From Streptomyces griseosporeus (GTDB taxonomy: Bacteria > Actinomycetota > Actinomycetes > Streptomycetales > Streptomycetaceae): DNA of 64,000 nucleotides. Each line of letters begins with the position of its first letter. Positions within the stretch are counted from its first letter, which is position 1. The stretch is from contig NZ_BNBR01000001.1 in NCBI RefSeq assembly GCF_014656055.1, positions 310,001-374,000 of the forward strand, written 5' to 3'. The notes under the pieces are model-generated. The model was not told where the DNA came from, made no database searches, and was given only the letters and a program-made list of their open reading frames with translations. Made by a program: the position numbers and the translations under genes. Below, piece by piece: positions 36,667 to 45,694 of this stretch.

Positions 36667-37236
36667 TCACACCGACGAAAGGAAGGTGTGCACACGTTCC
36701 CTCAGCAGTGCGGACGCCTCCGCGTCAAAGGCGTCCAGCGAGGCGTCCGTGAACAGGTGCTGGTCGCCGGGGTAGACGAACAGCTCCGCGGCCGATGCCG
36801 ACTTGACCAGCTCGCGTGCCGCCGGCAGGTCCTCGTCGAAGAACTCGTCGCCCTCCTTGCCGTGGATCTGCACCGGCACACCGTCGGGCCAGGAGTCCCC
36901 GAACTCCGTGACGGGGATGCAGGAGTGCATCAGGATCGCCCCACGTGCGCCGGGTCGCGTCTGCGCGAGCTTCTGGGCGACCGTCACTCCGAACGAGAAG
37001 CCGGCGTACACCAGGTCCGGGCGGAGGCCCTCGGCCGCCGCCGCACCACGCTCCCTGAGGGTGCCGAACCCTGCTTCCCGGGCGAACCCCATGCCCTCCT
37101 CCAGGCTCGCGAAGGTACGGCCCTCGAACAGATCCGGCGTGTGGACGGTGTGGCCGGCCTCTCGGAGGTCGTCGGCGAACGCCCGCACCCCGTCGGTCAA
37201 GCCCTGAACGTGGTGGAAGAGCAGAACCTCAGCCAT
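36667..37236 (-). CDS. Dienelactone hydrolase-family protein
   Basis: A 189-residue small alpha/beta hydrolase. The elbow is AGFSFGVTVA, with serine replacing the cysteine of true dienelactone hydrolases; the acid/histidine end is YPGDQHLFTD. No signal peptide. The gene lies 75 bp upstream of the MerR gene on the same strand, so the two may be cotranscribed. Confidence 0.85.
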   Translation of the reverse strand: MAEVLLFHHVQGLTDGVRAFADDLREAGHTVHTPDLFEGRTFASLEEGMGFAREAGFGTLRERGAAAAEGLRPDLVYAGFSFGVTVAQKLAQTRPGARGAILMHSCIPVTEFGDSWPDGVPVQIHGKEGDEFFDEDLPAARELVKSASAAELFVYPGDQHLFTDASLDAFDAEASALLRERVHTFLSSV

Positions 37237-37362
37237 GTCCCAAGTGTCCTTCGCCTGTTGATGACCGTTCTCGACCGTTTCGAGAGCGCACCCGGACGCT
37301 AGCCCCTCATCCGGCTGCTGACAACGAGCGATCAGTCCCGAACGCCGGGCGGCCGGCCGGGA

Positions 37363-37402
37363 TGCCGGGCTACACCGGGCTACCGGACTGCCGGACTACC
37401 GA
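37363..37402. repeat. Short degenerate tandem repeats directly after AraC stop
   Basis: Units of the type CCGGGCTAC and CCGGACTAC recur four times between the end of the AraC gene (minus, stop at 37405) and the hydrolase start region. They abut the stop codon rather than contain it. Confidence 0.5.
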
Positions 37403-37404
37403 CG

Positions 37405-38274
37405 TCAATGGGTCTCCCGTTCCACCGGTAGCCACAGCTCGGCGTCCGCCTCGCTGCCGTCCGCCGACATCCGAGTGCGCAGGAGTTCCGGTCCGGGGCG
37501 GCTCCGGTACGGGTTCGAGGGGAACCACTCGGTGAACACGTCCCGCCACAGCGTCTGGATCGCCTCCGGCACCGGCCCCGAGGCGGTGAAGACCGCCCAT
37601 GTCCCGGCCGGCACGGGCAGCGTGGCCATGCCCTCCGGCGCGCACGCCGAGGTGACGACGCCGTAGTAGTAGTCGAGGGAGGTGCCCTCCGCGCGGCCGG
37701 GGTCGAGGTCGTCGCAGACCGAGAGGATGCCGTGCGGCTCCTGGTCGGACAGCCGCTCCAGCGGTTCCTTCGCCCGGGTGCCGGTGCCGCGGACGAAGTC
37801 GATGATCGCCTGGTTCGGCCCCGAGTGCACGAGGGGGACCCGGGCCTTGGCGCCGACGACGTTGAAGTCGGGCTTGTCGACCACCCGGTAGCGCATGCTG
37901 CTGCTTCCGTCGACGACGAGACGGAAGGTCATCCGGGGCTGGGAGCTGAGCGTCGCGCCGGTGCGCCGTGCCTCGCCGGGGCCGACGCCGTGCACCGCGC
38001 GGAACGCCCGCGCGAAGGCCTCGCCCGAGCCGTATCCGTACCGGACCGCGATCTCCAGCAGGGTCCGTTCACCGGCCAGTACCTCCGCGCCCGCGACGGT
38101 CAGCCGCCGGCGCCTGATGTACTCCGACAACGGCATCCCGGCGAGCGCCGAGAACATCCTCCGCAGGTGGTACTCCGAGGTGGCCGCGATGCGCGCCAGC
38201 TCGCCCACGTCGATGGAGTCGTCGAGCCGCCGCTCGATGTGCTCCATTGCCTGATTGAGCCGCTCCAGCACCAC
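37405..38274 (-). CDS. AraC-family regulator with GyrI-like effector domain
   Basis: A 289-residue regulator. The N-terminal AraC HTH pair is DVGELARIAATSEYHLRRMF and LLEIAVRYGYGSGEAFARAF (about 25-95). Residues 120-285 form a GyrI-like small-molecule domain (YRVVDKPDFNVVGAKARV, and VPAGTWAVFTASGP). Such regulators sense hydrophobic drugs or metabolites. GAG-rich sequence lies ahead of the start. It diverges from the PhyH-type gene at 38402. Confidence 0.9.
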   Translation of the reverse strand: MVLERLNQAMEHIERRLDDSIDVGELARIAATSEYHLRRMFSALAGMPLSEYIRRRRLTVAGAEVLAGERTLLEIAVRYGYGSGEAFARAFRAVHGVGPGEARRTGATLSSQPRMTFRLVVDGSSSMRYRVVDKPDFNVVGAKARVPLVHSGPNQAIIDFVRGTGTRAKEPLERLSDQEPHGILSVCDDLDPGRAEGTSLDYYYGVVTSACAPEGMATLPVPAGTWAVFTASGPVPEAIQTLWRDVFTEWFPSNPYRSRPGPELLRTRMSADGSEADAELWLPVERETH

Positions 38275-38401
38275 ACGCCTCCGCCCGTGTCCAGGGTCCC
38301 GGCCGTCGATTCAATCAGGCGCCGGCCTGACCGCCGTACCCGAGAAAAGCGGTGCGGGAAGTGTCGGGTGGCCGGGGCGGGTGGCGTCGCACGATTCGGG
38401 C

Positions 38402-39199
38402 ATGGACGACACGATCTTGGTATCCCGGTTTCTCCGTGACGGCTTCGTCAAGCTGGCGGGCGCCGTCGCGCCCCGCGTGGCCGCGAGCTGCGCGCGACTG
38501 CTGTGGCGGGAGACGGGTTGCGACCCGGACGACCCGCGGACGTGGACGCGGCCCGTGCACTGGGTCGGCGGGATGGCGCAGGGGCCGTTCGCCGCCGCGC
38601 CCAACTCCCCTGAACTGCACCGGGCTTACGATCTCCTCGTGGGCGCCGGGCGCTGGGAGCCGCGCTACTCGCTCGGGACCTTCCCGCTGCGCTTCCCGCA
38701 CGAGGAGGAACCCGACGACGCGGGCTGGCACATCGAGGGCAGCTATACGGTGGAGGGCGAGACCTGGCCCTTCACCAATCTGCGCTCCCGTGGCCGGGCC
38801 CTGCTGATGCTCTTCCTCTTCAGCGAGGTCGGGGAAGAGGACGCCCCGACGCGGATCCGGGTCGGATCCCACCTCGATGTGCCCAAGGTGCTGGAGCCGT
38901 ACGGGGAGGCGGGCGCGAGCGGCCTGGCCATCGCGCCGGACCTCGAAGCGGCATCCGCGCACCGGCCGGTCGCCCTCGCCACCGGTTCTCCGGGTGACGT
39001 GTTCCTGTGCCATCCGTTCCTCGTCCACGCGGCACAGCCACATCACGGGGTACGGCCGCGCTTCATGGCCCAGCCGCCGCTGCTGCCGACCGCGCCGTAC
39101 GAGCTGGAGCGGGCGGACGGGTCGTACTCACCCGTGGAGATCGCGATCCGCCGCGGTCTGGGACACGCCACGCCCGGTCCGGACGGTCACGGGGCCTGA
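38402..39199 (+). CDS. Phytanoyl-CoA dioxygenase-like (PhyH) protein
   Basis: A 265-residue 2-oxoglutarate/iron-dependent oxygenase-like protein. It starts with SRFLRDGFVKLAGAV, typical of PhyH proteins. The first metal pair is probably WHIEG (H and E in place of HxD) and the distal histidine is in HPFLVHAAQPHHG, with an arginine in RPRFMAQ for the cosubstrate. The HxE variant is unusual and activity is uncertain. Ribosome site is weak. Divergent from AraC. Confidence 0.8.
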   Translation: MDDTILVSRFLRDGFVKLAGAVAPRVAASCARLLWRETGCDPDDPRTWTRPVHWVGGMAQGPFAAAPNSPELHRAYDLLVGAGRWEPRYSLGTFPLRFPHEEEPDDAGWHIEGSYTVEGETWPFTNLRSRGRALLMLFLFSEVGEEDAPTRIRVGSHLDVPKVLEPYGEAGASGLAIAPDLEAASAHRPVALATGSPGDVFLCHPFLVHAAQPHHGVRPRFMAQPPLLPTAPYELERADGSYSPVEIAIRRGLGHATPGPDGHGA

Positions 39200-39248
39200 C
39201 CCGCTGCGAAGACCGGCGAGAAGCGAGCCCGGTTCCGCTGTCGGCAGG

Positions 39249-39662
39249 TCACAAGGCCCCGGCTCGCCTCAGCTCGGCGAGGTGGTCGTCCAGTGCGATG
39301 ACCTCGTCGCGGGTGAGGGACCGGGGTGTCCACTGCCGGGCGGCCCCGTGGACGAGGAAGTCCTCGGGCAGCCCGGTCCCGTAGTGCTCCACGTAGTCGG
39401 CCGCGTCCAGCCGCCAGAAGAAGCGGCCATCGCTCATGAGGGCGGTGCCTCCGGGGCGGGAGAACCTGTTTCCCAGGACGTCTTCCGAGAAGCCCACCAG
39501 CGCGATGATCGGCGTACCGGCACGGAGATAGCCCGCGATCTTCTTCCGGTCGCCCTCAGCGATCGCGCCCACGTGCCGCCGGAGTGCGTCCGCGTCGCGG
39601 GCGAAGGCGGACTGGCTCGCGATCCTGCCGAATATCCCGAGGGGAGCCACGTCGTTCGCCAT
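39249..39662 (-). CDS. Hypothetical protein, unrecognised family
   Basis: A 137-residue protein starting MANDVAPLGIFGRIA and ending DDHLAELRRAGAL. It contains ALMSDGRFFWRLDAADYVEHY, so a mixed alpha/beta fold is likely. No signal, membrane segment or known motif. A GTG start ten codons upstream (39692) is an alternative. Confidence 0.6.
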   Translation of the reverse strand: MANDVAPLGIFGRIASQSAFARDADALRRHVGAIAEGDRKKIAGYLRAGTPIIALVGFSEDVLGNRFSRPGGTALMSDGRFFWRLDAADYVEHYGTGLPEDFLVHGAARQWTPRSLTRDEVIALDDHLAELRRAGAL

Positions 39663-39813
39663 GCGAGCCGATCCAGACGGTAGGCGCTTCACCGCGTCGG
39701 GGAAACGCTGCTCCCCACCGCGGACGTGAGCGGCATCGGTGCTTGTCCGGCCGCATCCTACGGTGGCCGGCGGCCGCCACCGCGGGCAGGGCCGGCGAAG
39801 GCCGCAGCCCGCT

Positions 39814-39888
39814 GGGGGCGGACCGTCAGGTGTCAGCCGGTCGCGCCGTTGGGGGACGGATCGTCAGGCGTCAGCCGGTCGCGCCGCC
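39814..39888. repeat. Two copies of a 37-38 bp repeat spanning a stop codon
   Basis: GTCAGCCGGTCGCGCCG occurs twice, 38 bp apart, each preceded by a GGGGG...CGTCAGG block. The second copy contains the stop codon (39871-39873) and last residues of the L,D-transpeptidase on the minus strand. Confidence 0.88.
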
Positions 39889-41115
39889 CGCGGTCCATTC
39901 GCTCCACGGCATGTTCCAGTCGCTGAGGCCGTTGTCCGGCGCCAGCGCCGTCTTGTCCTGGGAGTTCTTGACGATCACGACGTCACCGGTCATCGAGTGG
40001 TCGAAGAACCACGCGGCGGGCTGCCGGCTCTCTCCGCCGCCCCTGACGTCCTTCAGGCCCACGCACCCGTGGCTGGTGTTGACCTTGCCGAAGACCGAGT
40101 CGGCGCCCCAGTAGTTGCCGTGGATGAACGTGCCCGAGTCGGTCAGGCGCATGGCGTGCGGGACGGCCTGGATGTCGTACGAGGGCTTGCCGTCCTTCTC
40201 GGTGAGGCCGACGCTCGCTCCGTTCATGCGGATGTGCCCGTACTTCTCGGAGACGACCATCTGACCGTTGTACGTCGGGTGTTCGGCGCTGCCGGACGAG
40301 ATCGGTATGGTCCTGATCTTCTTGCCGTCGCGGACGACGGTCATCTTCTTCGTCTTGGCGTCGACGGTGCTGACCTGGCTCCGGCCGATGGTGAAGGTGG
40401 CCGTTCGCTGCACGCCGTCCACGTTCAGGCTGACGGTGACGGTGGAGCCGGCCTTCCAGTAGGTCTCCGGGCGGAAGTCCAGGCGTCGGTCGTTCAACCA
40501 GTGGCCGACGACCTGCTGCCCGCTGCTGGAGCTGACATGGATCTTCGACTCCACGGCGGCCTTGTCGGTGATCGCCGAGCCGAAGTCGAACCTGACGGGC
40601 ATGCCCACGCCGACGGTCGAGCCGTCCAGCGGAGACAGGTGCCCGATGAGGTCGTTGACCGGGGAGACCGTGGTGATCGTGGCGTTCTCGGCGGCGGGGC
40701 GGCCGTGCGCGTCCTCGGCCTCCGCGGCGATCTGGTACCTGGTGGCGCGGTCCAGCGGGCCGTCCGGCGTCCAGGACGTTCGGTCCGCGGACAGGGTTCC
40801 CGCGATCTCGGCGCCCGTCGCGACCGCCGTCATGGTGACCCGGGTAAGCCGTCCGTCACTGACGGTGACCTTGACGGATCCGTTCGTCTCGACCCGATGG
40901 ACGCCGTCGCCGGGCTTGATCCGTATTCGGGCTTCGGAAGGGGCCTCGCCGGTCGGCCGAGCCGACGGGGTGGGCGTTCCCCAGGACGAGGTCCTGTCGC
41001 GGTTGCCGCCGGTGTCGGCGTGGCTGGTACCGGCGAGGGCCGTTACCGTGAGTACGCCGCCGAGTACGCCGGCCGCGGCCGCCTGCCTGGTACGTCGTCT
41101 ACGCGCCGTGATCAA
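39871..41115 (-). CDS. L,D-transpeptidase with Ig-like domains
   Basis: A 414-residue exported enzyme that makes 3-3 cross-links in peptidoglycan. A basic N-terminus (ITARRRRTRQ) and hydrophobic segment are followed by two Ig-like regions (about 60-270) and the YkuD catalytic domain. Its active site is FIHGNYWG with NTSHGCVGL; the usual arginine after the SHGCV is glycine. I chose the TTG at 41115 because AAGGAG lies seven bases ahead; ATGs at 41151 and 41208 are alternatives with poor ribosome sites. Confidence 0.9.
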   Translation of the reverse strand: MITARRRRTRQAAAAGVLGGVLTVTALAGTSHADTGGNRDRTSSWGTPTPSARPTGEAPSEARIRIKPGDGVHRVETNGSVKVTVSDGRLTRVTMTAVATGAEIAGTLSADRTSWTPDGPLDRATRYQIAAEAEDAHGRPAAENATITTVSPVNDLIGHLSPLDGSTVGVGMPVRFDFGSAITDKAAVESKIHVSSSSGQQVVGHWLNDRRLDFRPETYWKAGSTVTVSLNVDGVQRTATFTIGRSQVSTVDAKTKKMTVVRDGKKIRTIPISSGSAEHPTYNGQMVVSEKYGHIRMNGASVGLTEKDGKPSYDIQAVPHAMRLTDSGTFIHGNYWGADSVFGKVNTSHGCVGLKDVRGGGESRQPAAWFFDHSMTGDVVIVKNSQDKTALAPDNGLSDWNMPWSEWTAGGATG

Positions 41116-41196
41116 ACGCTTCTCCTTGCCCTCTGGCCGTGGTCGCGGCATCCGTGGAACCTGGCTGCCTGAAAGACTTCGACCATCTTTTGTATC

Positions 41197-41216
41197 ACTT
41201 ATGGGCATACGTAAGT
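41197..41216. promoter_or_regulatory. AT-rich inverted repeat ACTTA-N10-TAAGT
   Basis: A 20-bp element in a locally AT-rich patch upstream of the L,D-transpeptidase gene. Probably its promoter or operator. Confidence 0.4.
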
Positions 41217-41333
41217 TCTAAATGTCCTGATTGTGGCGAAGCCCACCCGTCCCGGAACAAGCACGCGCCCGCGGCTGACGGGATAGGGTCCGGTGATCGA
41301 CTTCACGGCACGGGCGAACGGGTGGAGGTCTCC

Positions 41334-41639
41334 GTGGCGGCGTCGCTGACGTGCAGGAAGGTCCTCTCGGTGGACGCGGGATCGGTGTACGCCTGGGAAA
41401 CCGCCGAAGGAGTTTCCGGCCACCTCCTGATCGACGCGGAGGAAGCGGTGGCCCGCCCGTGCACGCCTGAGGGGAGGCCTTTGGGCGGCATGTTCCTCGA
41501 CCGGAGGATCGGAAACCTGCGGAACCCTGACCCGGACCCGGCGCGGCGCCGCGCTTTCTTGATCGCGGCCTCGGTGATCTTCCAGGAAAGGGAGCGCCAG
41601 GGGCTGCTGCCCGACACGGTGACCCGCATGTACTGGTAG
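41334..41639 (+). CDS. Small hypothetical protein
   Basis: A 101-residue protein (SVDAGSVYAWETAEGVSGHLLI in its N-terminal half, RRRAFLIAASVIFQERER in the C-terminal half). No known domain. The GTG at 41334 is supported by GGAGG at 41324-41328. No obvious partners. Confidence 0.55.
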   Translation: MAASLTCRKVLSVDAGSVYAWETAEGVSGHLLIDAEEAVARPCTPEGRPLGGMFLDRRIGNLRNPDPDPARRRAFLIAASVIFQERERQGLLPDTVTRMYW

Positions 41640-41767
41640 CCGCCGTCGCCGCGCTCGCCGGTTCGCGGCATCCCGTCCCTACGGGGGCGGGACTCAGGGA
41701 AGGCGGGCGTCTTTCGGTATGCGAGGGGGTCGGCCGGCGCGGGGCGAGTGGTGGTGCCCCTCGGCCG

Positions 41768-42304
41768 TCATGCGATCGGGTCCACATTCCACGTCCGCGG
41801 CAGATCGCTGTCGCAGAAGACGCAGACGAAGTAGTCCTCGCGCACGATGTTGAGCTCCCGGCAGCCAGGGCAGCGCCGGAACACCACTTCATGGGTGAAG
41901 CCGGCCGGCCGTCCGAGCCCCGCGTCGTCGAGCGCGCGGGCGACTGCCGGCCAGGACGTGACGTCCGGGCAGTACCCGGTGGACTGGTTGCTGACATCGC
42001 TCACGACCCACCGGCCCGCCTCACGTACGAACCGGATCTCGCCAGCACTCAGCACCCTGGCTCCGCCGGCACAGGCCACGTGCTCGCTTCGCCGCGGCGC
42101 CAGCCGAAGGACACCGTCCGTGCCGACCACGAAGGTGAACGGCTCGGCCAGTTCCGCCGCCGATCTCGCGGCGACCCAGTCACCGAACTCGGCCGCCGAG
42201 CCGATCCGGCAACCACGACTGCCAGGCCGTACCGCGACCATGAGCTCAGCCGGTCCGACATACCGGTAACTCCGCCCCCGCGCACTCACGTGAGCCAACC
42301 ACAC
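41768..42304 (-). CDS. Conserved hypothetical protein with C-terminal zinc ribbon
   Basis: A protein of up to 178 residues. The N-terminal part has LRLAPRRSEHVACAGG and EAGRWVVSDVSNQSTGYCPD; the C-terminus has FRRCPGCRELNIVRED and VCVFCDSDLP, a four-cysteine zinc ribbon. I recognise it as a widespread but uncharacterised Streptomyces family. The start is uncertain, since no ribosome site stands out. Confidence 0.7.
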   Translation of the reverse strand: MWLAHVSARGRSYRYVGPAELMVAVRPGSRGCRIGSAAEFGDWVAARSAAELAEPFTFVVGTDGVLRLAPRRSEHVACAGGARVLSAGEIRFVREAGRWVVSDVSNQSTGYCPDVTSWPAVARALDDAGLGRPAGFTHEVVFRRCPGCRELNIVREDYFVCVFCDSDLPRTWNVDPIA

Positions 42305-42354
42305 GCGGCCGCTCTGTCGGAACCGTGCACCACGCCGCCGCGTCTGTCACGGGC

Positions 42355-42726
42355 ATGGGCGAGAGAACCGCGGAACGGGCCACGGGTATGAACCCTAAGA
42401 CTGAAGGCGGCGCCGGATGCCTACTCGCCGGCCTCGGTGCGACAGCCGCGCCGCTTGTCTGGGCACCGCGCGCCGCGGTCAATATCGACGGAGGATTCGA
42501 GGGCCATGCCCGCGATCTGAGCGTACTGTTCATCGATCTGCCGCTCATCGTGCTCGGCGGCGCACTGGTTCCGCTCTTCACTTGGGCGTTGGCCACCAGA
42601 TGGGTACACCGCCCCTGGGTCGCGGCACTCGTAGCCTTGGCCACGCTCGCGCTCGCGGTGTGGGGGCTCACCGAGTGGTGGACCCCCCGCCGGCAGCCAG
42701 ACCCCGGTTACGGACCTGGGATCTGA
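42355..42726 (+). CDS. Small membrane protein
   Basis: A 123-residue protein with two to three hydrophobic segments: CLLAGLGATAAPLVW, LFIDLPLIVLGGALVPLFTWAL and AALVALATLALAVWGL. No known family. An alternative ATG lies at 42388. Confidence 0.55.
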   Translation: MGERTAERATGMNPKTEGGAGCLLAGLGATAAPLVWAPRAAVNIDGGFEGHARDLSVLFIDLPLIVLGGALVPLFTWALATRWVHRPWVAALVALATLALAVWGLTEWWTPRRQPDPGYGPGI

Positions 42727-42955
42727 CCACGGCGTCCGCACATCGCAGCGCGACAAGCAGCCCCAGCATCACAACATCCCCGCGCCGTCGATTGCAGGGC
42801 AAATGTTGCCTGACGCGGCACTAGAGCACTGCCGATACACGGGCACGGGGCGCACCCTGCGGATCACGGGCTGGGCCGGGGCCCGATCACGGCGGGGGGC
42901 GGCCAGGCCCTAATCGGGTTGACCGTCCCCGCCAGGCACTGCTGGAGTTCGGCGC

Positions 42956-43696
42956 ATGGACAGCATCCCCTCCAACCGGCGGTTCTGGAACCGGATCAGC
43001 AGCGCCTACCAGCACGAGCACGACCCGCAGATCGGCGCCGCACCCCGGCTGTGGGGCATGTACTCCATCCCGGACGCGCAGCTGGATGCCCTGGGCGACG
43101 TCACCGGCAAGCGCGTCCTCGAACTCGGCTGCGGTGCCGGCCAGTGGTCCAGGACGCTCGCCGCCGAGGGCGCCGTCGTGGTCGGGCTCGACCTGTCCGA
43201 AGCCCAACTCGCCGCGGCGGCGGGAGCGATGGGGCCGGCCCGCTACCCGCTGGTGCAGGGCGCGGCCGAGCAACTCCCTTTCGCCGACGGCAGTTTCGAC
43301 CTGGTGTTCTGCGACTTCGGCGGGCTCAGCTGGGCGCCCCCGCACCTGGCCGTCCCGCAGGCCGCACGCGTGCTGCGCCCAGGCGGACGCCTGGTGTTCA
43401 ACGTCGCCAGCCCGTGGTTCGAAGCCTGCTACGACGAAGCCGCCGGCCGGGTGACCACGACGCTGCAGAAGGACTACTTCGGGCTGCACACCATCGCCGA
43501 AGACGAGGGCGCGACCAGCTATCAGCTCACCTACGGCGACTGGGTCAGGGTCCTGCGCGGCGCGGGTCTCGTCATCGACGACCTCATCGAGCCCCGGCCC
43601 GACCGCGGAACGCCCAACGGCTACAACGAAACCGACCCACCCGACTGGGCACACCGCTGGCCGGCGGAACTGCTCTGGGTGACCCACAAACCGTAA
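42956..43696 (+). CDS. Class I SAM-dependent methyltransferase
   Basis: A 246-residue methyltransferase of the UbiE/type 11 group. Motif I is VLELGCGAGQWSRTLA near residue 54; the acidic residue is in VVGLDLSEAQL; post-motifs are PFADGSFDLVFCDFGG and VLRPGGRLVFNV. GGAG lies ahead of the ATG. No biosynthetic neighbours, so the substrate is unknown. Confidence 0.92.
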   Translation: MDSIPSNRRFWNRISSAYQHEHDPQIGAAPRLWGMYSIPDAQLDALGDVTGKRVLELGCGAGQWSRTLAAEGAVVVGLDLSEAQLAAAAGAMGPARYPLVQGAAEQLPFADGSFDLVFCDFGGLSWAPPHLAVPQAARVLRPGGRLVFNVASPWFEACYDEAAGRVTTTLQKDYFGLHTIAEDEGATSYQLTYGDWVRVLRGAGLVIDDLIEPRPDRGTPNGYNETDPPDWAHRWPAELLWVTHKP

Positions 43697-43764
43697 GGAG
43701 CCAGGCCCTCCCGCGAGGTCGGGCTGTTCCGCCGCAGTCGTCGGGCCTCTTCCCTCGCCCGCGG

Positions 43765-44244
43765 TCACACCACCGAGCGCAGGCGGTCCAGTTCCTCCCC
43801 GATCGCTCGGCGGAGCGGGTCGTGCTGCGGCCCGAGTGCGTACTGCTTGTCGGTCCACTTGTCGTGGGGATAGAGCCACACCGGCATGCGCACCAAGTCG
43901 GCGGGCTCCCAATCGAACCGGGGCCATACGTGCGCATGCAGGAACCCGTCTGAGTTGCCCAGGATCTCCAGATTGACCCGGCGGAAAGCCGCGTCGGTGC
44001 GACGGCATGCTTCCTCGACCGCTTCTCCGAGGTGGTCCATGTCGGCCAGGTAGGCCAGCCGCTTCTCCCTGGGCAGGTCCGACAGTCTTTCCACCTTGGG
44101 ATCGTCCACCAGGAGCACCGAGTAACCCGGAAGGAACTGCACATCGCCGATCGCGGCGAACCCCGCGCTCAAGCGCCGCAGAACTGTGGGGTTCTCGCCT
44201 CGAAGGGCACTCCCGATCCGATCCGTCCGCCAGTCAGCAGTCAT
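43765..44244 (-). CDS. HIT-family (histidine triad) protein
   Basis: A 159-residue nucleotide-binding hydrolase or transferase. The histidine triad region reads DGFLHAHVWPRF, keeping the two histidines of HxH; the third position is not a plain histidine. The N-terminal LPGYSVLLVDDPKV strand is typical. It probably acts on dinucleoside polyphosphates or nucleotide phosphoramidates. Confidence 0.8.
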   Translation of the reverse strand: MTADWRTDRIGSALRGENPTVLRRLSAGFAAIGDVQFLPGYSVLLVDDPKVERLSDLPREKRLAYLADMDHLGEAVEEACRRTDAAFRRVNLEILGNSDGFLHAHVWPRFDWEPADLVRMPVWLYPHDKWTDKQYALGPQHDPLRRAIGEELDRLRSVV

Positions 44245-44435
44245 GCGGTCAGAGGGTAGCTGGCGGCATCGCCCCCGGTCACAGGGGGGTCAGTGGGTCT
44301 CACCGCCGACCGTCGGGCGTCGACCCGCCGACCGGGGCAGCGCTCGCCGCTGCCCCGGTGTGAGGTGGCCGAAGGGGGGAATTGGGAGTGCAGCGCAGTG
44401 ACACAGAGGCTTCGCCCGATGAGGAGATCCCGAGC

Positions 44436-44612
44436 ATGCTGGCCATCGTTTCCGCCGCCTTGTTCTTCATAGCCTTTCTGATCAACGCAGCGGATATCTC
44501 GACCAACGACACCTTCACCTCGACCAATGTCATGCTCCTCGGACTGACCGTTCTGGCCCTTCACCTCGCAGGGATCGGAAGTGGCTGGACCGTCCGCGGT
44601 CGCAGGCGCTGA
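44436..44612 (+). CDS. Small two-helix membrane protein
   Basis: A 58-residue protein with two transmembrane helices, LAIVSAALFFIAFLI and VMLLGLTVLALHLAGI, separated by a polar turn. GAGGAG precedes the ATG at 44436; a GTG at 44385 would add an N-terminal extension. Local GC is lower than in the neighbours, as expected for Phe/Ile/Met-rich coding. Confidence 0.6.
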   Translation: MLAIVSAALFFIAFLINAADISTNDTFTSTNVMLLGLTVLALHLAGIGSGWTVRGRRR

Positions 44613-44663
44613 CACATTTCAGGAATCCGCGGAGCAGGCAGGTCGCGTCCGGGTCGCTCGCCG

Positions 44664-45398
44664 TCAGGGAGCGGACGGGCGCGGCTTGGTGCCGTCGATC
44701 ACCTGGCCGGCGGGCGGGGGTGTGGCGCTGACCGGCTTCTCGTAGTCGGAGAAAAGAACCGTCCCGGGATTCTGGCCCCCGGACTGGACGAGCTTGAGAA
44801 TGTAGGGCTTTCCTTCGGTGGCGACGAACATGGTGATGGTTTCGCCGCCCTTCTTCTTCTGCAGGGCCATCGCCTTCCGGCCGTTGACCGTGGTCACTTC
44901 ACCCTTGGTCATGCCCTTGCGCTCGGACTTGTCACTGTCCATGTCGGCGAGGAAACCCTGTTTGTCGCACAGCCCCGTGGTGTGCGCGTCACCGACCGGC
45001 ACCTTGACCCACCGGCCGCTCAGCGCCTGCGCCTGCTTCTCCTGACTGCCCGAGTTCTGCGAGGCGCCGGCCCAGAAGCCCTTGTCGCCCTTGACATAGG
45101 TGGCCTGGCCGGCGTGGATGACCTCGGCGGATCCCTGATCCGCCGTCATCCTGCCCTTGCAGTTCTTCTGGGTGTCGACGTGGAAGTCGACCGTGAGGGG
45201 CTGTCCGTTCACGGAGACCTCGCCGGCCATGCGCAAGGACGTGGCGTCCCTGGTGGCGGTCACCGCCTTCGCTGCCACCTGGTCCGCGCTCTGCCCCTGG
45301 AACGGCCGGTCCGACGAATCCTGTTCCGAACACCCCGCGATACCGACGGCAACGCCGGCGCAGACCAGGGATGCGGTTAACGCGCGCATAGCTGTCAT
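44664..45398 (-). CDS. LppX/LprG-like lipoprotein
   Basis: A 244-residue lipoprotein. The signal ends in a lipobox VGIAGC (cysteine near residue 23). The mature part has SADQVAAKAVTATRDATSLRM and a beta-rich fold with FHVDTQKNCKGRM and EVIHAGQATYVKG, as in actinobacterial LppX/LprAFG lipid-binding proteins. GGGAGG supports the ATG at 45398. A role in lipid or glycolipid transport across the envelope is inferred from the family. Confidence 0.82.
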   Translation of the reverse strand: MTAMRALTASLVCAGVAVGIAGCSEQDSSDRPFQGQSADQVAAKAVTATRDATSLRMAGEVSVNGQPLTVDFHVDTQKNCKGRMTADQGSAEVIHAGQATYVKGDKGFWAGASQNSGSQEKQAQALSGRWVKVPVGDAHTTGLCDKQGFLADMDSDKSERKGMTKGEVTTVNGRKAMALQKKKGGETITMFVATEGKPYILKLVQSGGQNPGTVLFSDYEKPVSATPPPAGQVIDGTKPRPSAP

Positions 45399-45612
45399 GG
45401 AAATACCTCCCGGAACGTTCCGCACTCATCGGCAGGCGGCCCTCTCTCCGCCTCTCGGCGGCGGCCGTGGTTGTCAGGGTTGCCCGGCCTTTTGGGAATA
45501 ATCGCTTCCTCTTTCTTGGATGCCGTCGGCTGTGCCGGCTCTGAGCCGGATCCAGCGGATCACGACATGCACCGGCAACCGCCGGGCATGCTGGTCTTCG
45601 GGCGTCGCCACC

Positions 45613-45664
45613 CCCCATCGGTCAACCCCCACCGGTCAACCCCATCGGCCGGCCCCCATCGATC
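45613..45664. repeat. Four 13-14 bp tandem repeats upstream of PLD gene
   Basis: CCCCAYCGG recurs at 45613, 45627, 45640 and 45654, the first two followed by TCAA. It ends about 30 bp before the start of the phospholipase D-like gene. The rest of the 296-bp gap shows nothing else. Confidence 0.7.
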
Positions 45665-45694
45665 CGTACAGCATCATGGAAAGCGAGATACGAC

